Source: Nocardioides halotolerans DSM 19273 (GTDB taxonomy: Bacteria; Actinomycetota; Actinomycetes; Propionibacteriales; Nocardioidaceae). Taken from it: a stretch of 64,000 bases of DNA. The notes beneath the pieces were generated by a model. The model did no database searches. It worked only from the letters and a program-made list of their open reading frames with translations, and was not told where the DNA came from. The DNA is taken from NCBI RefSeq assembly GCF_000422805.1, contig NZ_AUGT01000009.1, forward strand, positions 320,727-384,726, in the 5' to 3' direction. This document shows, piece after piece, positions 41,210 to 49,972 of the stretch (position 1 is its first letter; the number at the start of each line of letters is the position of its first letter). A program made the translations under genes and the position numbers.

Positions 41210-41967
41210 TGACCGGGCCGACCGACGCCGCTGCGACCTACCGCCGCCACGACCGGCGCCGGGTGATCGGCCTGGTGCTGGCGGGCTGCGTGCTCGTCGG
41301 CGGGCTCGGCGCGGTCGCGGGAGAAATCTTCGACCCGCCGCCGACCACCGACCGGAAGGTGCGGCCGGGTGCCCCTGGACTCGGGGTCGTCGTGACCCAG
41401 GGCAACACGGTCGCCAAGGCGCGGCCTGCGTCGCGTGTCGGGGGAGGCACCTTCCGGCTGGACGGGACCACGCAGGACCCCAACCTCACCGGCACCCTCT
41501 ACGACATCGGCCACGACGCCCCGATCTTCATCCCGAGCGACTGGGAGGTCTACCAGACCGCAGACACCCGGCTGTGGGCGATGAACGGCAAGGGCAGCTT
41601 CGCCTTCGCCGCGGCCGGCGCCTACAACGACGCCTCGGTGCGGGCCGGCGACGTGATCCAGCAGAACCTCGAGGGGCTGCTCCCGCCCGACACCTACACC
41701 CAGCTGGTCACGAGCGGACCCGAGGACTTCGGGACCATGCCCTACGGCGAGCTGACCAGCTGGTCGGAGCTGAGCTACGAGGCACTGTGGACCGACCCGC
41801 AGGGCTCCGCGCCGATCCACGGGCAGATCTACGCCGGCGTGCGCAAGGACGGCGCGGTGCTCGTCGTGCTCATCGAGCACGTGCCGCCCTCGGAGTGGGC
41901 CGAAACGCTCTACCCGCGGGCGGCGATCGTCGAGCAGTCGTTCCTGCGGTTCGCCCGGCTGTTCTAG
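41209..41967 (+). CDS. Membrane-anchored protein, paralog 3 of 3
   Basis: The 252-residue protein starts at an ATG sharing its A with the previous stop. It has the same layout: [20 protein letters not shown] as cytosolic start and helix, [10 protein letters not shown] as junction, and the shared domain [77 protein letters not shown]. It ends four bases into the convergent ispF stop. The three copies have diverged mostly in the linker, suggesting a common ligand-binding or assembly domain. Confidence 0.75.
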   Translation: MTGPTDAAATYRRHDRRRVIGLVLAGCVLVGGLGAVAGEIFDPPPTTDRKVRPGAPGLGVVVTQGNTVAKARPASRVGGGTFRLDGTTQDPNLTGTLYDIGHDAPIFIPSDWEVYQTADTRLWAMNGKGSFAFAAAGAYNDASVRAGDVIQQNLEGLLPPDTYTQLVTSGPEDFGTMPYGELTSWSELSYEALWTDPQGSAPIHGQIYAGVRKDGAVLVVLIEHVPPSEWAETLYPRAAIVEQSFLRFARLF

Positions 41968-42482
41968 GCCGTCTGCACGACGAGGGCGGTGGCCAGGGCC
42001 GCGACGCCCTCCCCGCGGCCGGTGAGGCCGAGCCCGTCGGTGGTCGTCGCCGAGACCGAGACCGGTGCGCCGACCGCGTCGCCCAGCACCGTCTCCGCCT
42101 CCTGCCGCCGCGTGCCGAGCCGGGGCCGGTTGCCGACGACCTGGACGGCGGCGTTGCCGATCCGGAAGCCGGCGGCGCGCACCCTCGCGGCGGTCTCCTC
42201 GAGCATCGCGGTGCCGGAGGCGCCGGCCCACCGCGGGTCCGACGTACCGAAGTGGGAGCCGAGGTCGCCGAGCCCGGCCGCGGAGAGCAGCGCGTCGCAG
42301 AGCGCGTGCGCGGCGACGTCGGCGTCGGAGTGGCCCTCGAGCCCTTGCGGCTCGTCCGGCCAGGCGAGACCCGCGAGGTGCATCGGCACGCCATCGGCGA
42401 ACCGGTGCACGTCCACGCCCAGCCCGACCCGGGGCAGCCGCTCGGTGGGCTCGCTGCCCGGCTCGCTCACGGGGTGCATCAT
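41964..42482 (-). CDS. ispF: 2-C-methyl-D-erythritol 2,4-cyclodiphosphate synthase IspF
   Basis: The 172-residue enzyme has the zinc site GLGVDVHRF (D-x-H), [20 protein letters not shown] (HSDAD with the zinc His), [14 protein letters not shown] and the end [20 protein letters not shown]. It cyclises the cytidylyl intermediate to methylerythritol cyclodiphosphate in the MEP pathway. IspD usually precedes it directly; here 16 kb intervene. The ATG at 42482 is followed by a second ATG. The first 15 residues are non-conserved. Confidence 0.93.
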   Translation of the reverse strand: MMHPVSEPGSEPTERLPRVGLGVDVHRFADGVPMHLAGLAWPDEPQGLEGHSDADVAAHALCDALLSAAGLGDLGSHFGTSDPRWAGASGTAMLEETAARVRAAGFRIGNAAVQVVGNRPRLGTRRQEAETVLGDAVGAPVSVSATTTDGLGLTGRGEGVAALATALVVQTA

Positions 42483-42538
42483 GCCCCGTCGCCCGGCCGC
42501 TGCGTAACGGATGACTCCCCGTGAGGGACAATCGCGTC

Positions 42539-44131
42539 GTGAGGACCTTCCGCGGGGCGTGGTCGGTCGCCGGGCTCGCGGCCGGTGTCGCGGGGCTCGC
42601 GACCAGCTACTTCGTGGCGATGGCGATGACGCTGCGGGACTCGCCGGTCGTCGCCGTCGCGAACCTCGTCGTGAAGCTCACCCCGGGCTGGCTGGCGCAC
42701 TACCTCATCGAGCAGGTCGGCAAGCTCGACAAGCCGCTGCTGCTCCTCGGGATCTTCGTGGTGCTCGCCCTCGTCTTCGCGTGGGCGGGGCGGCTCGCGC
42801 GGCGGATCTGGTGGGCTCCCGCGCTGGTCTACGGGGTGCTCACCATGATCGGTGCGATCGCCGCGCGCGAGGAGCGGGGCTCGAGCGCCGTCGACGTCGT
42901 GCCGGTGGCGGTCGGCTTCGTGACCTGGCTGGTGGCGCTCTCGCTGCTGACCGAGCCGCTGCGCCGGGCCGAGCTCGCCGCGCCGGCGCCGGCGCCGGCG
43001 CCGGCTCCGGCCGTGCCGGACGTCACCGCGGTGGACCGGCTCGAGCCCGCCTCCGTGCGCGCCGACCACACCAGGCGGACGTTCGTGATCCGCGCCGGGA
43101 TCCTCGCCGTCGGCGCGGTGGTGCTCGGTGCGGCCGGGCGCGTGGTCGGCCGGGGCCGCCGGCACGTGGAGGAGTCGCGGCGGCTGCTGCGGCTGACCCA
43201 GGTCACCGAGCCGGCGGTGCCCAAGGGTGCCCGGATCGGCCTCGAGGGCGTGACGCCCTGGCAGACGCCGAACTCGCGGTTCTACCGCATCGACACCGCG
43301 ATCGTCGTCCCGGCGATCGAGCCGAAGAACTGGTCACTGCGCATCCACGGCAATGTCGACCGCGAGATCACGCTGACCTACGCCGACCTCGTGGACCGCC
43401 GGTTCACCGAGGCGTGGGTGACGCTGTGCTGCGTGTCCAACGAGGTCGGTGGTGACCTCATCGGCAACGCGTGGTTCAGCGGCGTCCGGGTCGCCGACCT
43501 CCTCAGGGAGGCCGGGGTCCACGACGACGCCGACGCGGTGCTCCAGACGTCCGACGACGGGTGGACGTGCGGCACGCCGCTGACCGCGCTGACCGACGAC
43601 CGCAACGCGATGCTGGCCGTCGCGATGAACGGCACGCCGCTACCCCTCGAGCACGGCTTCCCGGCGCGCACGGTCGTGCCCGGCCTCTACGGCTACGTGT
43701 CCGCGTGCAAGTGGGTCGTGGACTACGAGGTCACGAACTTCGCCGACATCTCGGCGTACTGGACCGACCGGGGCTGGGGCGAGAAGGGCCCGATCAAGCT
43801 CGCCTCGCGCATCGACGTGCCGCGGTCGGGCGCCGAGGTCCCGTCCGGGGCCGTCACCTTCGGTGGCGTGGCGTGGGCCCAGCACACCGGCATCGAGGGC
43901 GTGGAGTTCTCCGTCGACGGCGAGGACTGGACGGACGCCGAGATCGCCGCGGTCACGAGCACCGACGACACGTGGGTGCAGTGGAAGGGCGTCGCCGAGC
44001 TGGCGGAGGGCGACCACACCGTGCGGGTGCGCGCGATCGACAAGGACGGGCAGGTGCAGACCGGCGTCGAGCAGGACGTGCTGCCCGACGGCGCCACCGG
44101 CTGGCACACGCTGGACTTCACCTGCACCTAG
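42539..44131 (+). CDS. Membrane-bound molybdopterin oxidoreductase, sulfite-oxidase family
   Basis: I prefer the GTG at 42539 (530 residues): GACAAT lies 6 bases before it and GAGGGA 10 bases before; a GTG at 42521 adds six residues. Four N-terminal helices (about 1-145) and a fifth ([20 protein letters not shown]) are followed by the Mo domain. The latter has [36 protein letters not shown], and the Mo-ligand Cys in [20 protein letters not shown] (C298 of C-V-S-N). The C-terminal Ig-like dimerisation domain has [20 protein letters not shown]. The natural substrate is unknown; related proteins have sulfoxide or nitrate reductase or sulfite-oxidising activities. An Ala-Pro repeat (about residues 150-160) joins the parts. 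Confidence 0.88.
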   Translation: MRTFRGAWSVAGLAAGVAGLATSYFVAMAMTLRDSPVVAVANLVVKLTPGWLAHYLIEQVGKLDKPLLLLGIFVVLALVFAWAGRLARRIWWAPALVYGVLTMIGAIAAREERGSSAVDVVPVAVGFVTWLVALSLLTEPLRRAELAAPAPAPAPAPAVPDVTAVDRLEPASVRADHTRRTFVIRAGILAVGAVVLGAAGRVVGRGRRHVEESRRLLRLTQVTEPAVPKGARIGLEGVTPWQTPNSRFYRIDTAIVVPAIEPKNWSLRIHGNVDREITLTYADLVDRRFTEAWVTLCCVSNEVGGDLIGNAWFSGVRVADLLREAGVHDDADAVLQTSDDGWTCGTPLTALTDDRNAMLAVAMNGTPLPLEHGFPARTVVPGLYGYVSACKWVVDYEVTNFADISAYWTDRGWGEKGPIKLASRIDVPRSGAEVPSGAVTFGGVAWAQHTGIEGVEFSVDGEDWTDAEIAAVTSTDDTWVQWKGVAELAEGDHTVRVRAIDKDGQVQTGVEQDVLPDGATGWHTLDFTCT

Positions 44132-44137
44132 CCGCTC

Positions 44138-44143
44138 TAGGCT
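44138..44143 (+). promoter_or_regulatory. Leaderless -10 element (TAGGCT) of the second SDR gene
   Basis: TAGGCT lies 7 bases before the GTG at 44151 and 7 bases after the TAG stop of the oxidoreductase gene (44129-44131). It separates the SDR gene from the oxidoreductase transcript. Confidence 0.6.
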
Positions 44144-44150
44144 CTGGCGC

Positions 44151-44921
44151 GTGACGGACTTCGCCGGACGCACCGGCTGCGCGCTGGTCGTCGGTGGCAG
44201 CGGCGGCCTCGGCCTGGCCGTGGTCCGGCTGCTCGCGTCCCGCGGCTCCTCGGTCGCGCTCACCTACCGCTCGCGCGCCGAGGCCGCCACCTCGGCCGTC
44301 GACACCGCGCGCTCGTGGGGCGCCCACGCGTCCGCGCACCGACTCGACGTCACCGACGCCGGGGCGTGCGCGAGCGTCGTGGCGGACGTCGTCTCGGCGT
44401 ACGGCGGCCTGCACACGCTGGTCCACGCCGCCGGGCCGCACGTGCCGATGAAGCACCTGTCCTCGGTGGACCCGGTCGAGCTCTCGACCCAGCTGGCCGA
44501 GGACGCCGCAGGGTTCTTCAACGTGGTCCACCCGGCGCTGCCCCACCTCCGCGCCGCCGAGGGCTCGATCGTCGCGGTGACGACCGCCGCCACCGCGCGC
44601 TACCCCGTCCGCGACGGGCTGTCGTCGGCGCCGAAGGGCGCGGTGGAGGCACTGGTGCGCGGGCTCGCGGCCGAGGAGGGGCGGTACGGCGTCCGGGTCA
44701 ACGCCGTAGGCCCCGGCATGCTGACCGACGGCATGGCGGCCCGCCTCATCGCGTCCGGCGACCTCTCCGAGGACGCCCTCGCCGTCGCGCGCCGCAACAT
44801 CCCGCTGCGTCGCTTCGGCAACGCGACCGACGTCGCGGAGGCGGTGTGCTTCCTCGCCTCCGACCGCGCCGGCTTCGTCTCCGGGCAGAAGCTGGACGTC
44901 GACGGCGGCTACTCGGTCTAG
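44151..44921 (+). CDS. SDR-family protein lacking the catalytic tyrosine
   Basis: The 256-residue protein has the Rossmann start ALVVGGSGGLGLAVVRLLAS, the strand LDVTDA and HAAGPH in place of NNAG. VRVNAVGPGMLTDGMAARLI and DVDGGYSV resemble classical SDR C termini (FabG-like). The active site is altered: the Ser is Thr (VTTAAT) and the YxxxK motif reads SSAPK (158-162), with Ser in place of Tyr. It may be inactive or use another residue (Tyr151 is close by). The gene is leaderless and probably co-transcribed with the methyltransferase 23 bases on. Confidence 0.82.
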   Translation: MTDFAGRTGCALVVGGSGGLGLAVVRLLASRGSSVALTYRSRAEAATSAVDTARSWGAHASAHRLDVTDAGACASVVADVVSAYGGLHTLVHAAGPHVPMKHLSSVDPVELSTQLAEDAAGFFNVVHPALPHLRAAEGSIVAVTTAATARYPVRDGLSSAPKGAVEALVRGLAAEEGRYGVRVNAVGPGMLTDGMAARLIASGDLSEDALAVARRNIPLRRFGNATDVAEAVCFLASDRAGFVSGQKLDVDGGYSV

Positions 44922-44944
44922 GCCCACGGCATGAGGAGGCTCCG

Positions 44945-46000
44945 ATGAAACGCCAGGACCTGGTCGAGCGGATGAGGGCGGCGACCCTCGGCACCTTCGA
45001 CGTGGCCACGATCTACCTCGGCGTGAAGCTCGGTCTCTACGCCGCGCTCGCAGACGGCGCGCCGGTGAGTCCGGCCGAGCTCGCGGAGCGGACGGGCACC
45101 GACGAGCGCCTGGTCCGCGAGTGGCTGGAGCAGCAGGGCGCCACCGAGCTGCTCGAGGCGTCGTACGCCGACGGGAAGTGGCGGTTCGCCCTGCCTGCCG
45201 AGCACGTCGACGTGCTGCTCGACCCCGACGCCGTGGACGGCATCGCCGGCACCGCGCTGTCGCTGGTCGCCGACCTCGCGCAGGTGCCGCGGCTGGTGGA
45301 GTCCTTCCGCACGGGCGTCGGAATCCCCTACGCCGACTACGGCCCCGACGAGGCCGAGGGGCAGGCGCGCGGCACCCGGCCGGTCTACCGCTCCGAGATG
45401 CCGCGCTGGCTCGGCGGCGTACCGGGCCTGCGGGAGCGGCTCGACGCCGGCGGCGCCCGCGTGCTCGACATCGGCTGCGGTGTCGGCTGGTCGAGCGTCT
45501 GCATCGCGCAGTCGCACCCCGACGTCGTCGTCGACGGCATCGACCTCGACCGGCGCTCGATCGAGGCGGCCCGCGCGGTCGCCGAGTCGCAGGGCGTGAG
45601 CGACCGGGTGCGCTTCGAGGTCCGCGACGCCGCCACCCTGGCCGGCGCGGGCTACGACCTCGCGACGATGTTCGAGATGCTCCACGACCTCGCGCGCCCG
45701 GTCGACGTGCTGCGGGCCGCGCGCGAGGCGCTCGGCCCCGAGGGCGTCGTCCTGGTCGCCGACGAGCCGTCCGCCGAGGCCTACGCCGGCGCGGCGTCCA
45801 GCGAGGACGATCGCCGCCACTACGGCTACAGCGTGCTGCACTGCCTCCCGGCGAGCATGACCGAGCCGGGCTCGGCCGCCACCGGCACCGTGATCCGCCC
45901 GGACGTCGTGCGGCGCTACGCGCTCGACGCGGGCTTCGCGTCCGTCGACGTGCTGCCGGTCGAGAGCGCGGCCTTCCGGCTCTACCTGCTCAGGCCCTGA
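44945..46000 (+). CDS. Class I SAM-dependent methyltransferase with winged-helix N terminus
   Basis: The ATG has AGGAGG 6 bases upstream. The 351-residue protein opens with a winged-helix domain (about 1-90: GLYAALADGAPVSPAELAER, TGTDERLVREWLEQQGATEL), as in O-methyltransferases. The SAM-binding fold begins VLDIGCGVGWSSVCIAQSHP (about 175-194), continues DGIDLDRRSIEAARAVAES and FEMLHDLARPVDVLRAAREA. The substrate is unknown. A small oxidised metabolite made with the neighbouring SDR is plausible but unsupported. Confidence 0.87.
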   Translation: MKRQDLVERMRAATLGTFDVATIYLGVKLGLYAALADGAPVSPAELAERTGTDERLVREWLEQQGATELLEASYADGKWRFALPAEHVDVLLDPDAVDGIAGTALSLVADLAQVPRLVESFRTGVGIPYADYGPDEAEGQARGTRPVYRSEMPRWLGGVPGLRERLDAGGARVLDIGCGVGWSSVCIAQSHPDVVVDGIDLDRRSIEAARAVAESQGVSDRVRFEVRDAATLAGAGYDLATMFEMLHDLARPVDVLRAAREALGPEGVVLVADEPSAEAYAGAASSEDDRRHYGYSVLHCLPASMTEPGSAATGTVIRPDVVRRYALDAGFASVDVLPVESAAFRLYLLRP

Positions 46001-46002
46001 CC

Positions 46003-46740
46003 TCAGACCTGTGACCGCAGCACGTCGACCTCGCACCCGGGCGCGGTCGGGTCGAAGCCGTGGTCGACCAGCCAGCGGATCGCGGTGAGGCTGCGCAGCG
46101 ACCACCACCCGCGGATCACCTCGCGGTCGACGTCGCGGCCGTAGCCGGCAAGCACGTCGCCGAGGTGCTCGCGGTGGCCGAGCGTCAGGATCGCGAGGTC
46201 GTGCAGCGGATCGCCCTGACCGCCCTCGGACCAGTCGAGCACCCCCGTCACCATGTCGCCGTCGACGAACACGTGGGCGACCTGCAGGTCGCCGTGCACG
46301 AACACCGGTGTCCACGGCCGCAGCGCCGTCTCGGCCAGCCGATGGTTGTGCGTCACCAGGTCGGCCGGCAGGACGTCGTTCGCGAGGAGCCAGGCGCACT
46401 CCCGATCGAGCAGCTCGGCCGTCTCGTCGAGGTCGCGACTGCGCCACGAAGGGAGCGGTGCCTCGTGCAACCGCCGCAGCATCGCGCCGGCCGCGCGCCA
46501 CGCCGCCGGCGAGGCGGTCGACGGCTCGCCGAGCTGGGCGAGCGCCTGCCCGGGCAGCGCCGCGAGGGCGAGGACGGGCGGCGTGTGCCAGAGGACCTCG
46601 GGAGTCGGGATCGGCGCCAGCTCCATCGCCGCGACCTCGACCTCGACGCGCGCCGGATCGCCGTCGACCTTGAGGAAGACGTCGCCGACCCGGAGGGTCG
46701 CACGCTCGTCGTGCGCGACGACGACCTCGACCTGCTCCAC
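46003..46740 (-). CDS. APH-family phosphotransferase (antibiotic or small-molecule kinase)
   Basis: The 245-residue protein has the aminoglycoside-phosphotransferase fold: VFLKVDGDPARVEVEVAAM with the ATP-binding Lys, then FVHGDLQVAHVFVDGDMVTG with catalytic Asp151, and VLDWSEGGQGDPLHDLA with the Mg-binding Asp169. The expected Asn of the HGDxxxxN motif is His156. It is shorter than clinical APH enzymes (about 270 residues). It may phosphorylate an antibiotic or an endogenous metabolite. GACAAT lies 7 bases before the GTG. Confidence 0.82.
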   Translation of the reverse strand: MEQVEVVVAHDERATLRVGDVFLKVDGDPARVEVEVAAMELAPIPTPEVLWHTPPVLALAALPGQALAQLGEPSTASPAAWRAAGAMLRRLHEAPLPSWRSRDLDETAELLDRECAWLLANDVLPADLVTHNHRLAETALRPWTPVFVHGDLQVAHVFVDGDMVTGVLDWSEGGQGDPLHDLAILTLGHREHLGDVLAGYGRDVDREVIRGWWSLRSLTAIRWLVDHGFDPTAPGCEVDVLRSQV

Positions 46741-46747
46741 GTCAGTG

Positions 46748-46753
46748 ATTGTC
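46748..46753 (-). promoter_or_regulatory. Leaderless -10 element (GACAAT) of the APH gene
   Basis: GACAAT on the minus strand lies 7 bases before the GTG at 46740. The same hexamer precedes the molybdoenzyme gene (42527-42532, 6 bases), so it may be an accepted variant of TANNNT here. Confidence 0.45.
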
Positions 46754-46803
46754 GCGTCGTGAGGGTCTGGCCTCCACGTGTTTGCTCGGCGCTCCTGATC
46801 GGC

Positions 46804-48045
46804 TCACGTGCGTCGGTGGAAGGTGTACTTGCCGGTGGGGAGTTGGTCGAGGTGGTAGCGGGGGTCGTGGGCTCGTGCGTGGTGGTGGGGGCAGAGGGAG
46901 ATGAGGTCGCGGAGGTTGGTCTTGCCGCCGTCGGCCCAGCGGGTGCGGTGGTGGGTGTGGGTCATGCCGGGTGGCCAGTCGCAGCCGTCGATCTCGCAGC
47001 CGCGGGCTTCGATGGTCTTCGCGATGCGCTGGGCCTCGGAGGCGAAGCGCTGCTTGCGGCCGAGGTCGAGGACGTGGGAGTTGCCGTCGAGGACTGCGGG
47101 GAGGACTCCGGCTTCGCAGGCGAGCCTCCGTGCGGCGCCGGGGGAGAGTCGTTCGCCGGTGTCGAGCCGCGCGGCCTTCAGCCGGCCCTCCAGCGCGTCG
47201 AGGGTCATCGTGACGACGACGGTGGCGTTGAGTCCGCCGGCCTTGGGCAGGCGCTTGTGGGGGTAGCGCTGGATGAGCTCGACGAGGGCTTGTCCGAGGC
47301 GTTGCGGGGTGGGCTTGCGCTCCCCGAGTGGTCCCTTGCTGGCCTGGTGCCTGGGGGCGGCGAGGGCGAACAGGTGCTTCTTGAGCATGGCGCCGGTGAG
47401 GGTGTCGAGGGTGAAGCGGCCGTGGGTCTTGCCGTGCCCGTCGTCCCAGATCGTGAGCCGGACCGCCGCTTCCGCGGCTCGTTCTTCTCGTTCGAGGAGT
47501 GTGGCTTCGTGGGCGTCGGCGGTCTCGGGGGAGGTGACTTCGAGGATCCGGCGGCCGAGGACCTTGAGGTGCTTGGCGTCGAACTCGCGTGCGTACTCCA
47601 GCAGTCGCTGCTCTGCCCCGGCTGTGATGGCGGAGTCGAGGTCGTCGGGGAGGTCGGCGAGGGCGCGGAGGATGGCCTCGGCCTGCTCGAGGTGGAGGCG
47701 ACCCTCGGCGAGCGCGGTCCGGGTCGCCTGGTGGTGTTCGAGGCCGTCAGCGAGTCGCATGGTGCGGTGGGCGTGGGTCTTCGTGGTGCGGGTGGTGGCG
47801 GCGTGCCAGGTGGCGGTCGAGGTCGCGCCGGTCTGGGCGGGGAGGTCGACGCGGCCGGCGTGGGTGAGGAGTCGTGCTTCGAGCTCGGCGAGCTGTGCTT
47901 TGGCGGACTGGACCTCGGCGATGGTGGCGACGGTGTCGTCGGCGTTCATCGACCACACCGGAGTGTCCGCGACAGCGGAGAGTTCTTCACGCACGCCAGC
48001 CACGGCCCGGGTGACCGGGTGGGGGTGGTGGGCGAGCGCTGTCAT
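46804..48045 (-). CDS. DUF222 / HNH endonuclease-domain protein (REP13E12 type)
   Basis: From the ATG at 48045 the protein has 413 residues. The N-terminal 250 residues are the DUF222 helical domain (STATWHAATTRTTKTHAHRT, AEAILRALADLPDDLD). The C terminus has the HNH nuclease motif CEIDGCDWPPGMTHTHHRTR, WADGGKTNLRDLISLCPHHH with zinc cysteines and catalytic His. These proteins are numerous in mycobacterial and Nocardioides genomes and associated with repeat elements. A long REP-like repeat region lies immediately 5' of this gene. The start lacks a clear ribosome site. Confidence 0.9.
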   Translation of the reverse strand: MTALAHHPHPVTRAVAGVREELSAVADTPVWSMNADDTVATIAEVQSAKAQLAELEARLLTHAGRVDLPAQTGATSTATWHAATTRTTKTHAHRTMRLADGLEHHQATRTALAEGRLHLEQAEAILRALADLPDDLDSAITAGAEQRLLEYAREFDAKHLKVLGRRILEVTSPETADAHEATLLEREERAAEAAVRLTIWDDGHGKTHGRFTLDTLTGAMLKKHLFALAAPRHQASKGPLGERKPTPQRLGQALVELIQRYPHKRLPKAGGLNATVVVTMTLDALEGRLKAARLDTGERLSPGAARRLACEAGVLPAVLDGNSHVLDLGRKQRFASEAQRIAKTIEARGCEIDGCDWPPGMTHTHHRTRWADGGKTNLRDLISLCPHHHARAHDPRYHLDQLPTGKYTFHRRT

Positions 48046-48180
48046 GGCACCTATTCCAGCACTGACCGCCGACGGTCGCTGGGGGCTCGGATCCCGTTGT
48101 GGACAAGGGGTTTCGGCGCTGTGGTTGTGGACGTGAAGTGGACGTTCGCCGGCGTGCGGGGGCGGCGGGGAGCGCACGCT

Positions 48181-48346
48181 GCGGTGATCTCGACAAGCTC
48201 GATCAGCGGTGGTCCAGCGGGTGCCTTGGCTTCAGGGGTTTCGAGACGGTCGCTAGCGCGACCTCCTCAACCAGCGGTGGGGAAGCGGGTGCCTTCGTTG
48301 CGGTGATCTCGACGAGCTCGATCAGCGGTGGTCCGGCGGGTGCCTT
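48181..48346. repeat. REP-like repeat family A, two 47-base copies
   Basis: Copies at 48181-48227 and 48300-48346 differ at only two positions and are 119 bases apart. Each contains ATCTCGACRAGCTCGAT, an inverted repeat able to form a hairpin, and ends in GCGGGTGCCTT. Similar strings recur in Nocardioides intergenic regions, from memory. Confidence 0.75.
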
Positions 48347-48575
48347 CGCTGCGGTGGCTTCGAGGCTCGTCGCTAGCGCTCCTCGCACCTCAGCCACCGT
48401 GGGGCGCGCGCCGTACCGCACCACCGCCGGACCGCAGCCATGCCTCCGGCGGCGACCCGATAGCCAGCGCAGACACTCGGCTCTCGGGTTGCCGCATCCA
48501 AACCGAGCGACGCAAGCAGGTGCCTTCGCTTCAGAGGTTTCGAGACGGTCGCTAGCGCGACCTCCTCAACCAGCG
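48237..48575. repeat. REP-like repeat family B, two 40-base copies
   Basis: Identical copies at 48237-48276 and 48536-48575 begin GGTTTCGAGACGGTCGCTAG and end CTCCTCAACCAGCG. The core GGTCGC-TAGC-GCGACC is a perfect 6-bp stem. The similarity continues about 20 bases upstream of each copy. They are interleaved with family A. Confidence 0.78.
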
Positions 48576-48619
48576 ATTGGCCGCAGCAGGTGCCTTCGCT
48601 GCTGGTGCGACCGCGCGCC

Positions 48620-49840
48620 TTACCAGTTCCCAGGCGACGCAGGCAGCGGATGGGCGGCGTCGTGGATGACGTACGCCGTGCCGCCGGAGCCGGTCAGCCA
48701 GACCGACTCGAACTGCCGGCGGTCGTAGGTGCGGCGGACGGTCGAGGACGAGGGGGCTGCGGGGTCGTTGACGACGACGTCGCCCGTCGCGGTGAAGCCC
48801 ACGATCACGAGGAGGTGGCCGGCGGTGGAGGAGATCGGTGCGCCGTAGAGCGCGCCGTTGGAGAAGGACACGGAGGCGATGACCGGGATGCCGGCCGCGA
48901 TGAACGACTCGGCCTCGGAGAGGGAGCGGAGGCGGGTGACGAAGGCGGAGAGGCCGCGGGAGGCGGCGTAGGCGGTGTTGAACGGCCAGTTGCCGGTGCC
49001 CTCGTAGGAGACGTCGTAGGTGCGGCGGGCGACCTCGTCGACCCAGGGGTCGACCCGCGGGCCGACCCAGGCGTAGGACTTGGGGGAGGGCAGCCGGCCG
49101 TAGTAGCCGAGCACCATCGCGGTCGAGGTCGGCGAGCACCAGGCCTCGCCGCCGCCGCCGTACTGGCCGAACTCGCCGCGGTGCACCATCTGCGAGTAGC
49201 GAGGGACGTCGAGCACGACACCGGACGCGACTCCGGGCGGCGACACGGCGGGGGCCGACGACGGCAGCCGCGACGCGACGGCGCCGACGAACGAGACCGA
49301 CGGCGACGCCGAGGAAGCGCCCGCCCGTCGCATCAGCCGCACCTGCAGCTGGTAGGTGTCGGCCGAGCCGGCGGCCTTCCAGGTGTCGACGTCGACGCGG
49401 CCCAGCGCGTCGGACTGGCCGGGCACGGAGGTCCGCCGCACGTGCTTGTCGGAGGACGCCCAGCGCCCGAGCACCATCCAGTGGGACCGGGTCGATCCGG
49501 AGGTGAGCCGGGCGCGGACCTCGACCCAGCTGTTCTTGGGTGTCGCGGCCGACCACGACGCCACCAGCTGGGTGAAGCCGAAGCCGGTCGAGACCGGCGA
49601 GGAGGTCCACGTGCCGACGTCGTACGTCGTGCCGCGGTAGGCCCGGCGCTTGGAGGGCTTCTTGAGCACGAGCGCGCCGTGCTTGACCCGCAGCCCCTTC
49701 ACCGCCCCGGTCCGCAGCGCGGGGCCGCCCTCCCAGCGGGAGAACGCCACCTGGCGCGGCGCCGGGTCACCGGCGGAGGGCGTGGCCACGCCCACCAGCA
49801 TCCCGGCCGGGAGCAGACAGACCAGCAGCACACGGAGCAC
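48620..49840 (-). CDS. Secreted C39-like papain-fold peptidase
   Basis: The 406-residue protein has a signal peptide (VLLVCLLPAGMLVGVATPSA). The N-terminal 170 residues form a lectin-like beta-sandwich (FGFTQLVASWSAATPKNSWV, VEVRARLTSGSTRSHWMVLG). The C-terminal 200 residues are a C39-like protease with Cys235 (GGGEAWCSPTSTAMVLGYYG), His342 (TAGHLLVIVGF) and Asp359 (VVVNDPAAPSSSTVRRTYDR). All three catalytic residues are present. It may cleave cell-wall peptides or other secreted substrates. The GTG start is leaderless. Confidence 0.88.
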   Translation of the reverse strand: MLRVLLVCLLPAGMLVGVATPSAGDPAPRQVAFSRWEGGPALRTGAVKGLRVKHGALVLKKPSKRRAYRGTTYDVGTWTSSPVSTGFGFTQLVASWSAATPKNSWVEVRARLTSGSTRSHWMVLGRWASSDKHVRRTSVPGQSDALGRVDVDTWKAAGSADTYQLQVRLMRRAGASSASPSVSFVGAVASRLPSSAPAVSPPGVASGVVLDVPRYSQMVHRGEFGQYGGGGEAWCSPTSTAMVLGYYGRLPSPKSYAWVGPRVDPWVDEVARRTYDVSYEGTGNWPFNTAYAASRGLSAFVTRLRSLSEAESFIAAGIPVIASVSFSNGALYGAPISSTAGHLLVIVGFTATGDVVVNDPAAPSSSTVRRTYDRRQFESVWLTGSGGTAYVIHDAAHPLPASPGNW

Positions 49841-49846
49841 GGTCCG

Positions 49847-49852
49847 ACTCTA
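49847..49852 (-). promoter_or_regulatory. Leaderless -10 element (TAGAGT) of the C39-like peptidase gene
   Basis: TAGAGT on the minus strand lies 6 bases before the GTG at 49840. The next gene on the plus strand has its own -10 about 75 bases away. Confidence 0.55.
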
Positions 49853-49922
49853 AGTCACTCCCGTCACTCACGTCACAGCTTCCGTTCTTCCGCAATCACC
49901 TCGGTTCGGCCCTGCACCCCGT

Positions 49923-49928
49923 TAGTCT
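49923..49928 (+). promoter_or_regulatory. -10 element (TAGTCT) of the phosphatase/kinase operon
   Basis: TAGTCT lies 44 bases before the ATG at 49973, leaving a leader with the ribosome site AGAGGGAG. No clear -35 is seen. Confidence 0.4.
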
Positions 49929-49972
49929 GCGTCTGGCCGGTGCCACAGGGAGGCGCCGCCAGAGGGAGCCAC

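Larger units (their letters stand above)
48046..48619. other. 574-base intergenic region with dispersed repeats and no gene
   Basis: This gap between the DUF222 gene and the C39 protease gene (both minus strand) has no convincing coding frame. It holds two repeat families listed separately, plus an imperfect hairpin at 48354-48397 (GTGGCT ... AGCCAC) around a GTCGCTAGCGC core. The rest has no recognisable signal. Confidence 0.7.

Noticed and set aside
46804..48045. DUF222/HNH gene as an insertion-sequence transposase
   Set aside because: No terminal inverted repeats or target duplication flank it, and the family is not a transposase; only an association with repeats is supported.
48590..49972. 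In-frame 5' extension of the PP2C response regulator
   Set aside because: It is antisense to the C39-like protease gene, and a ribosome site precedes the ATG at 49973.
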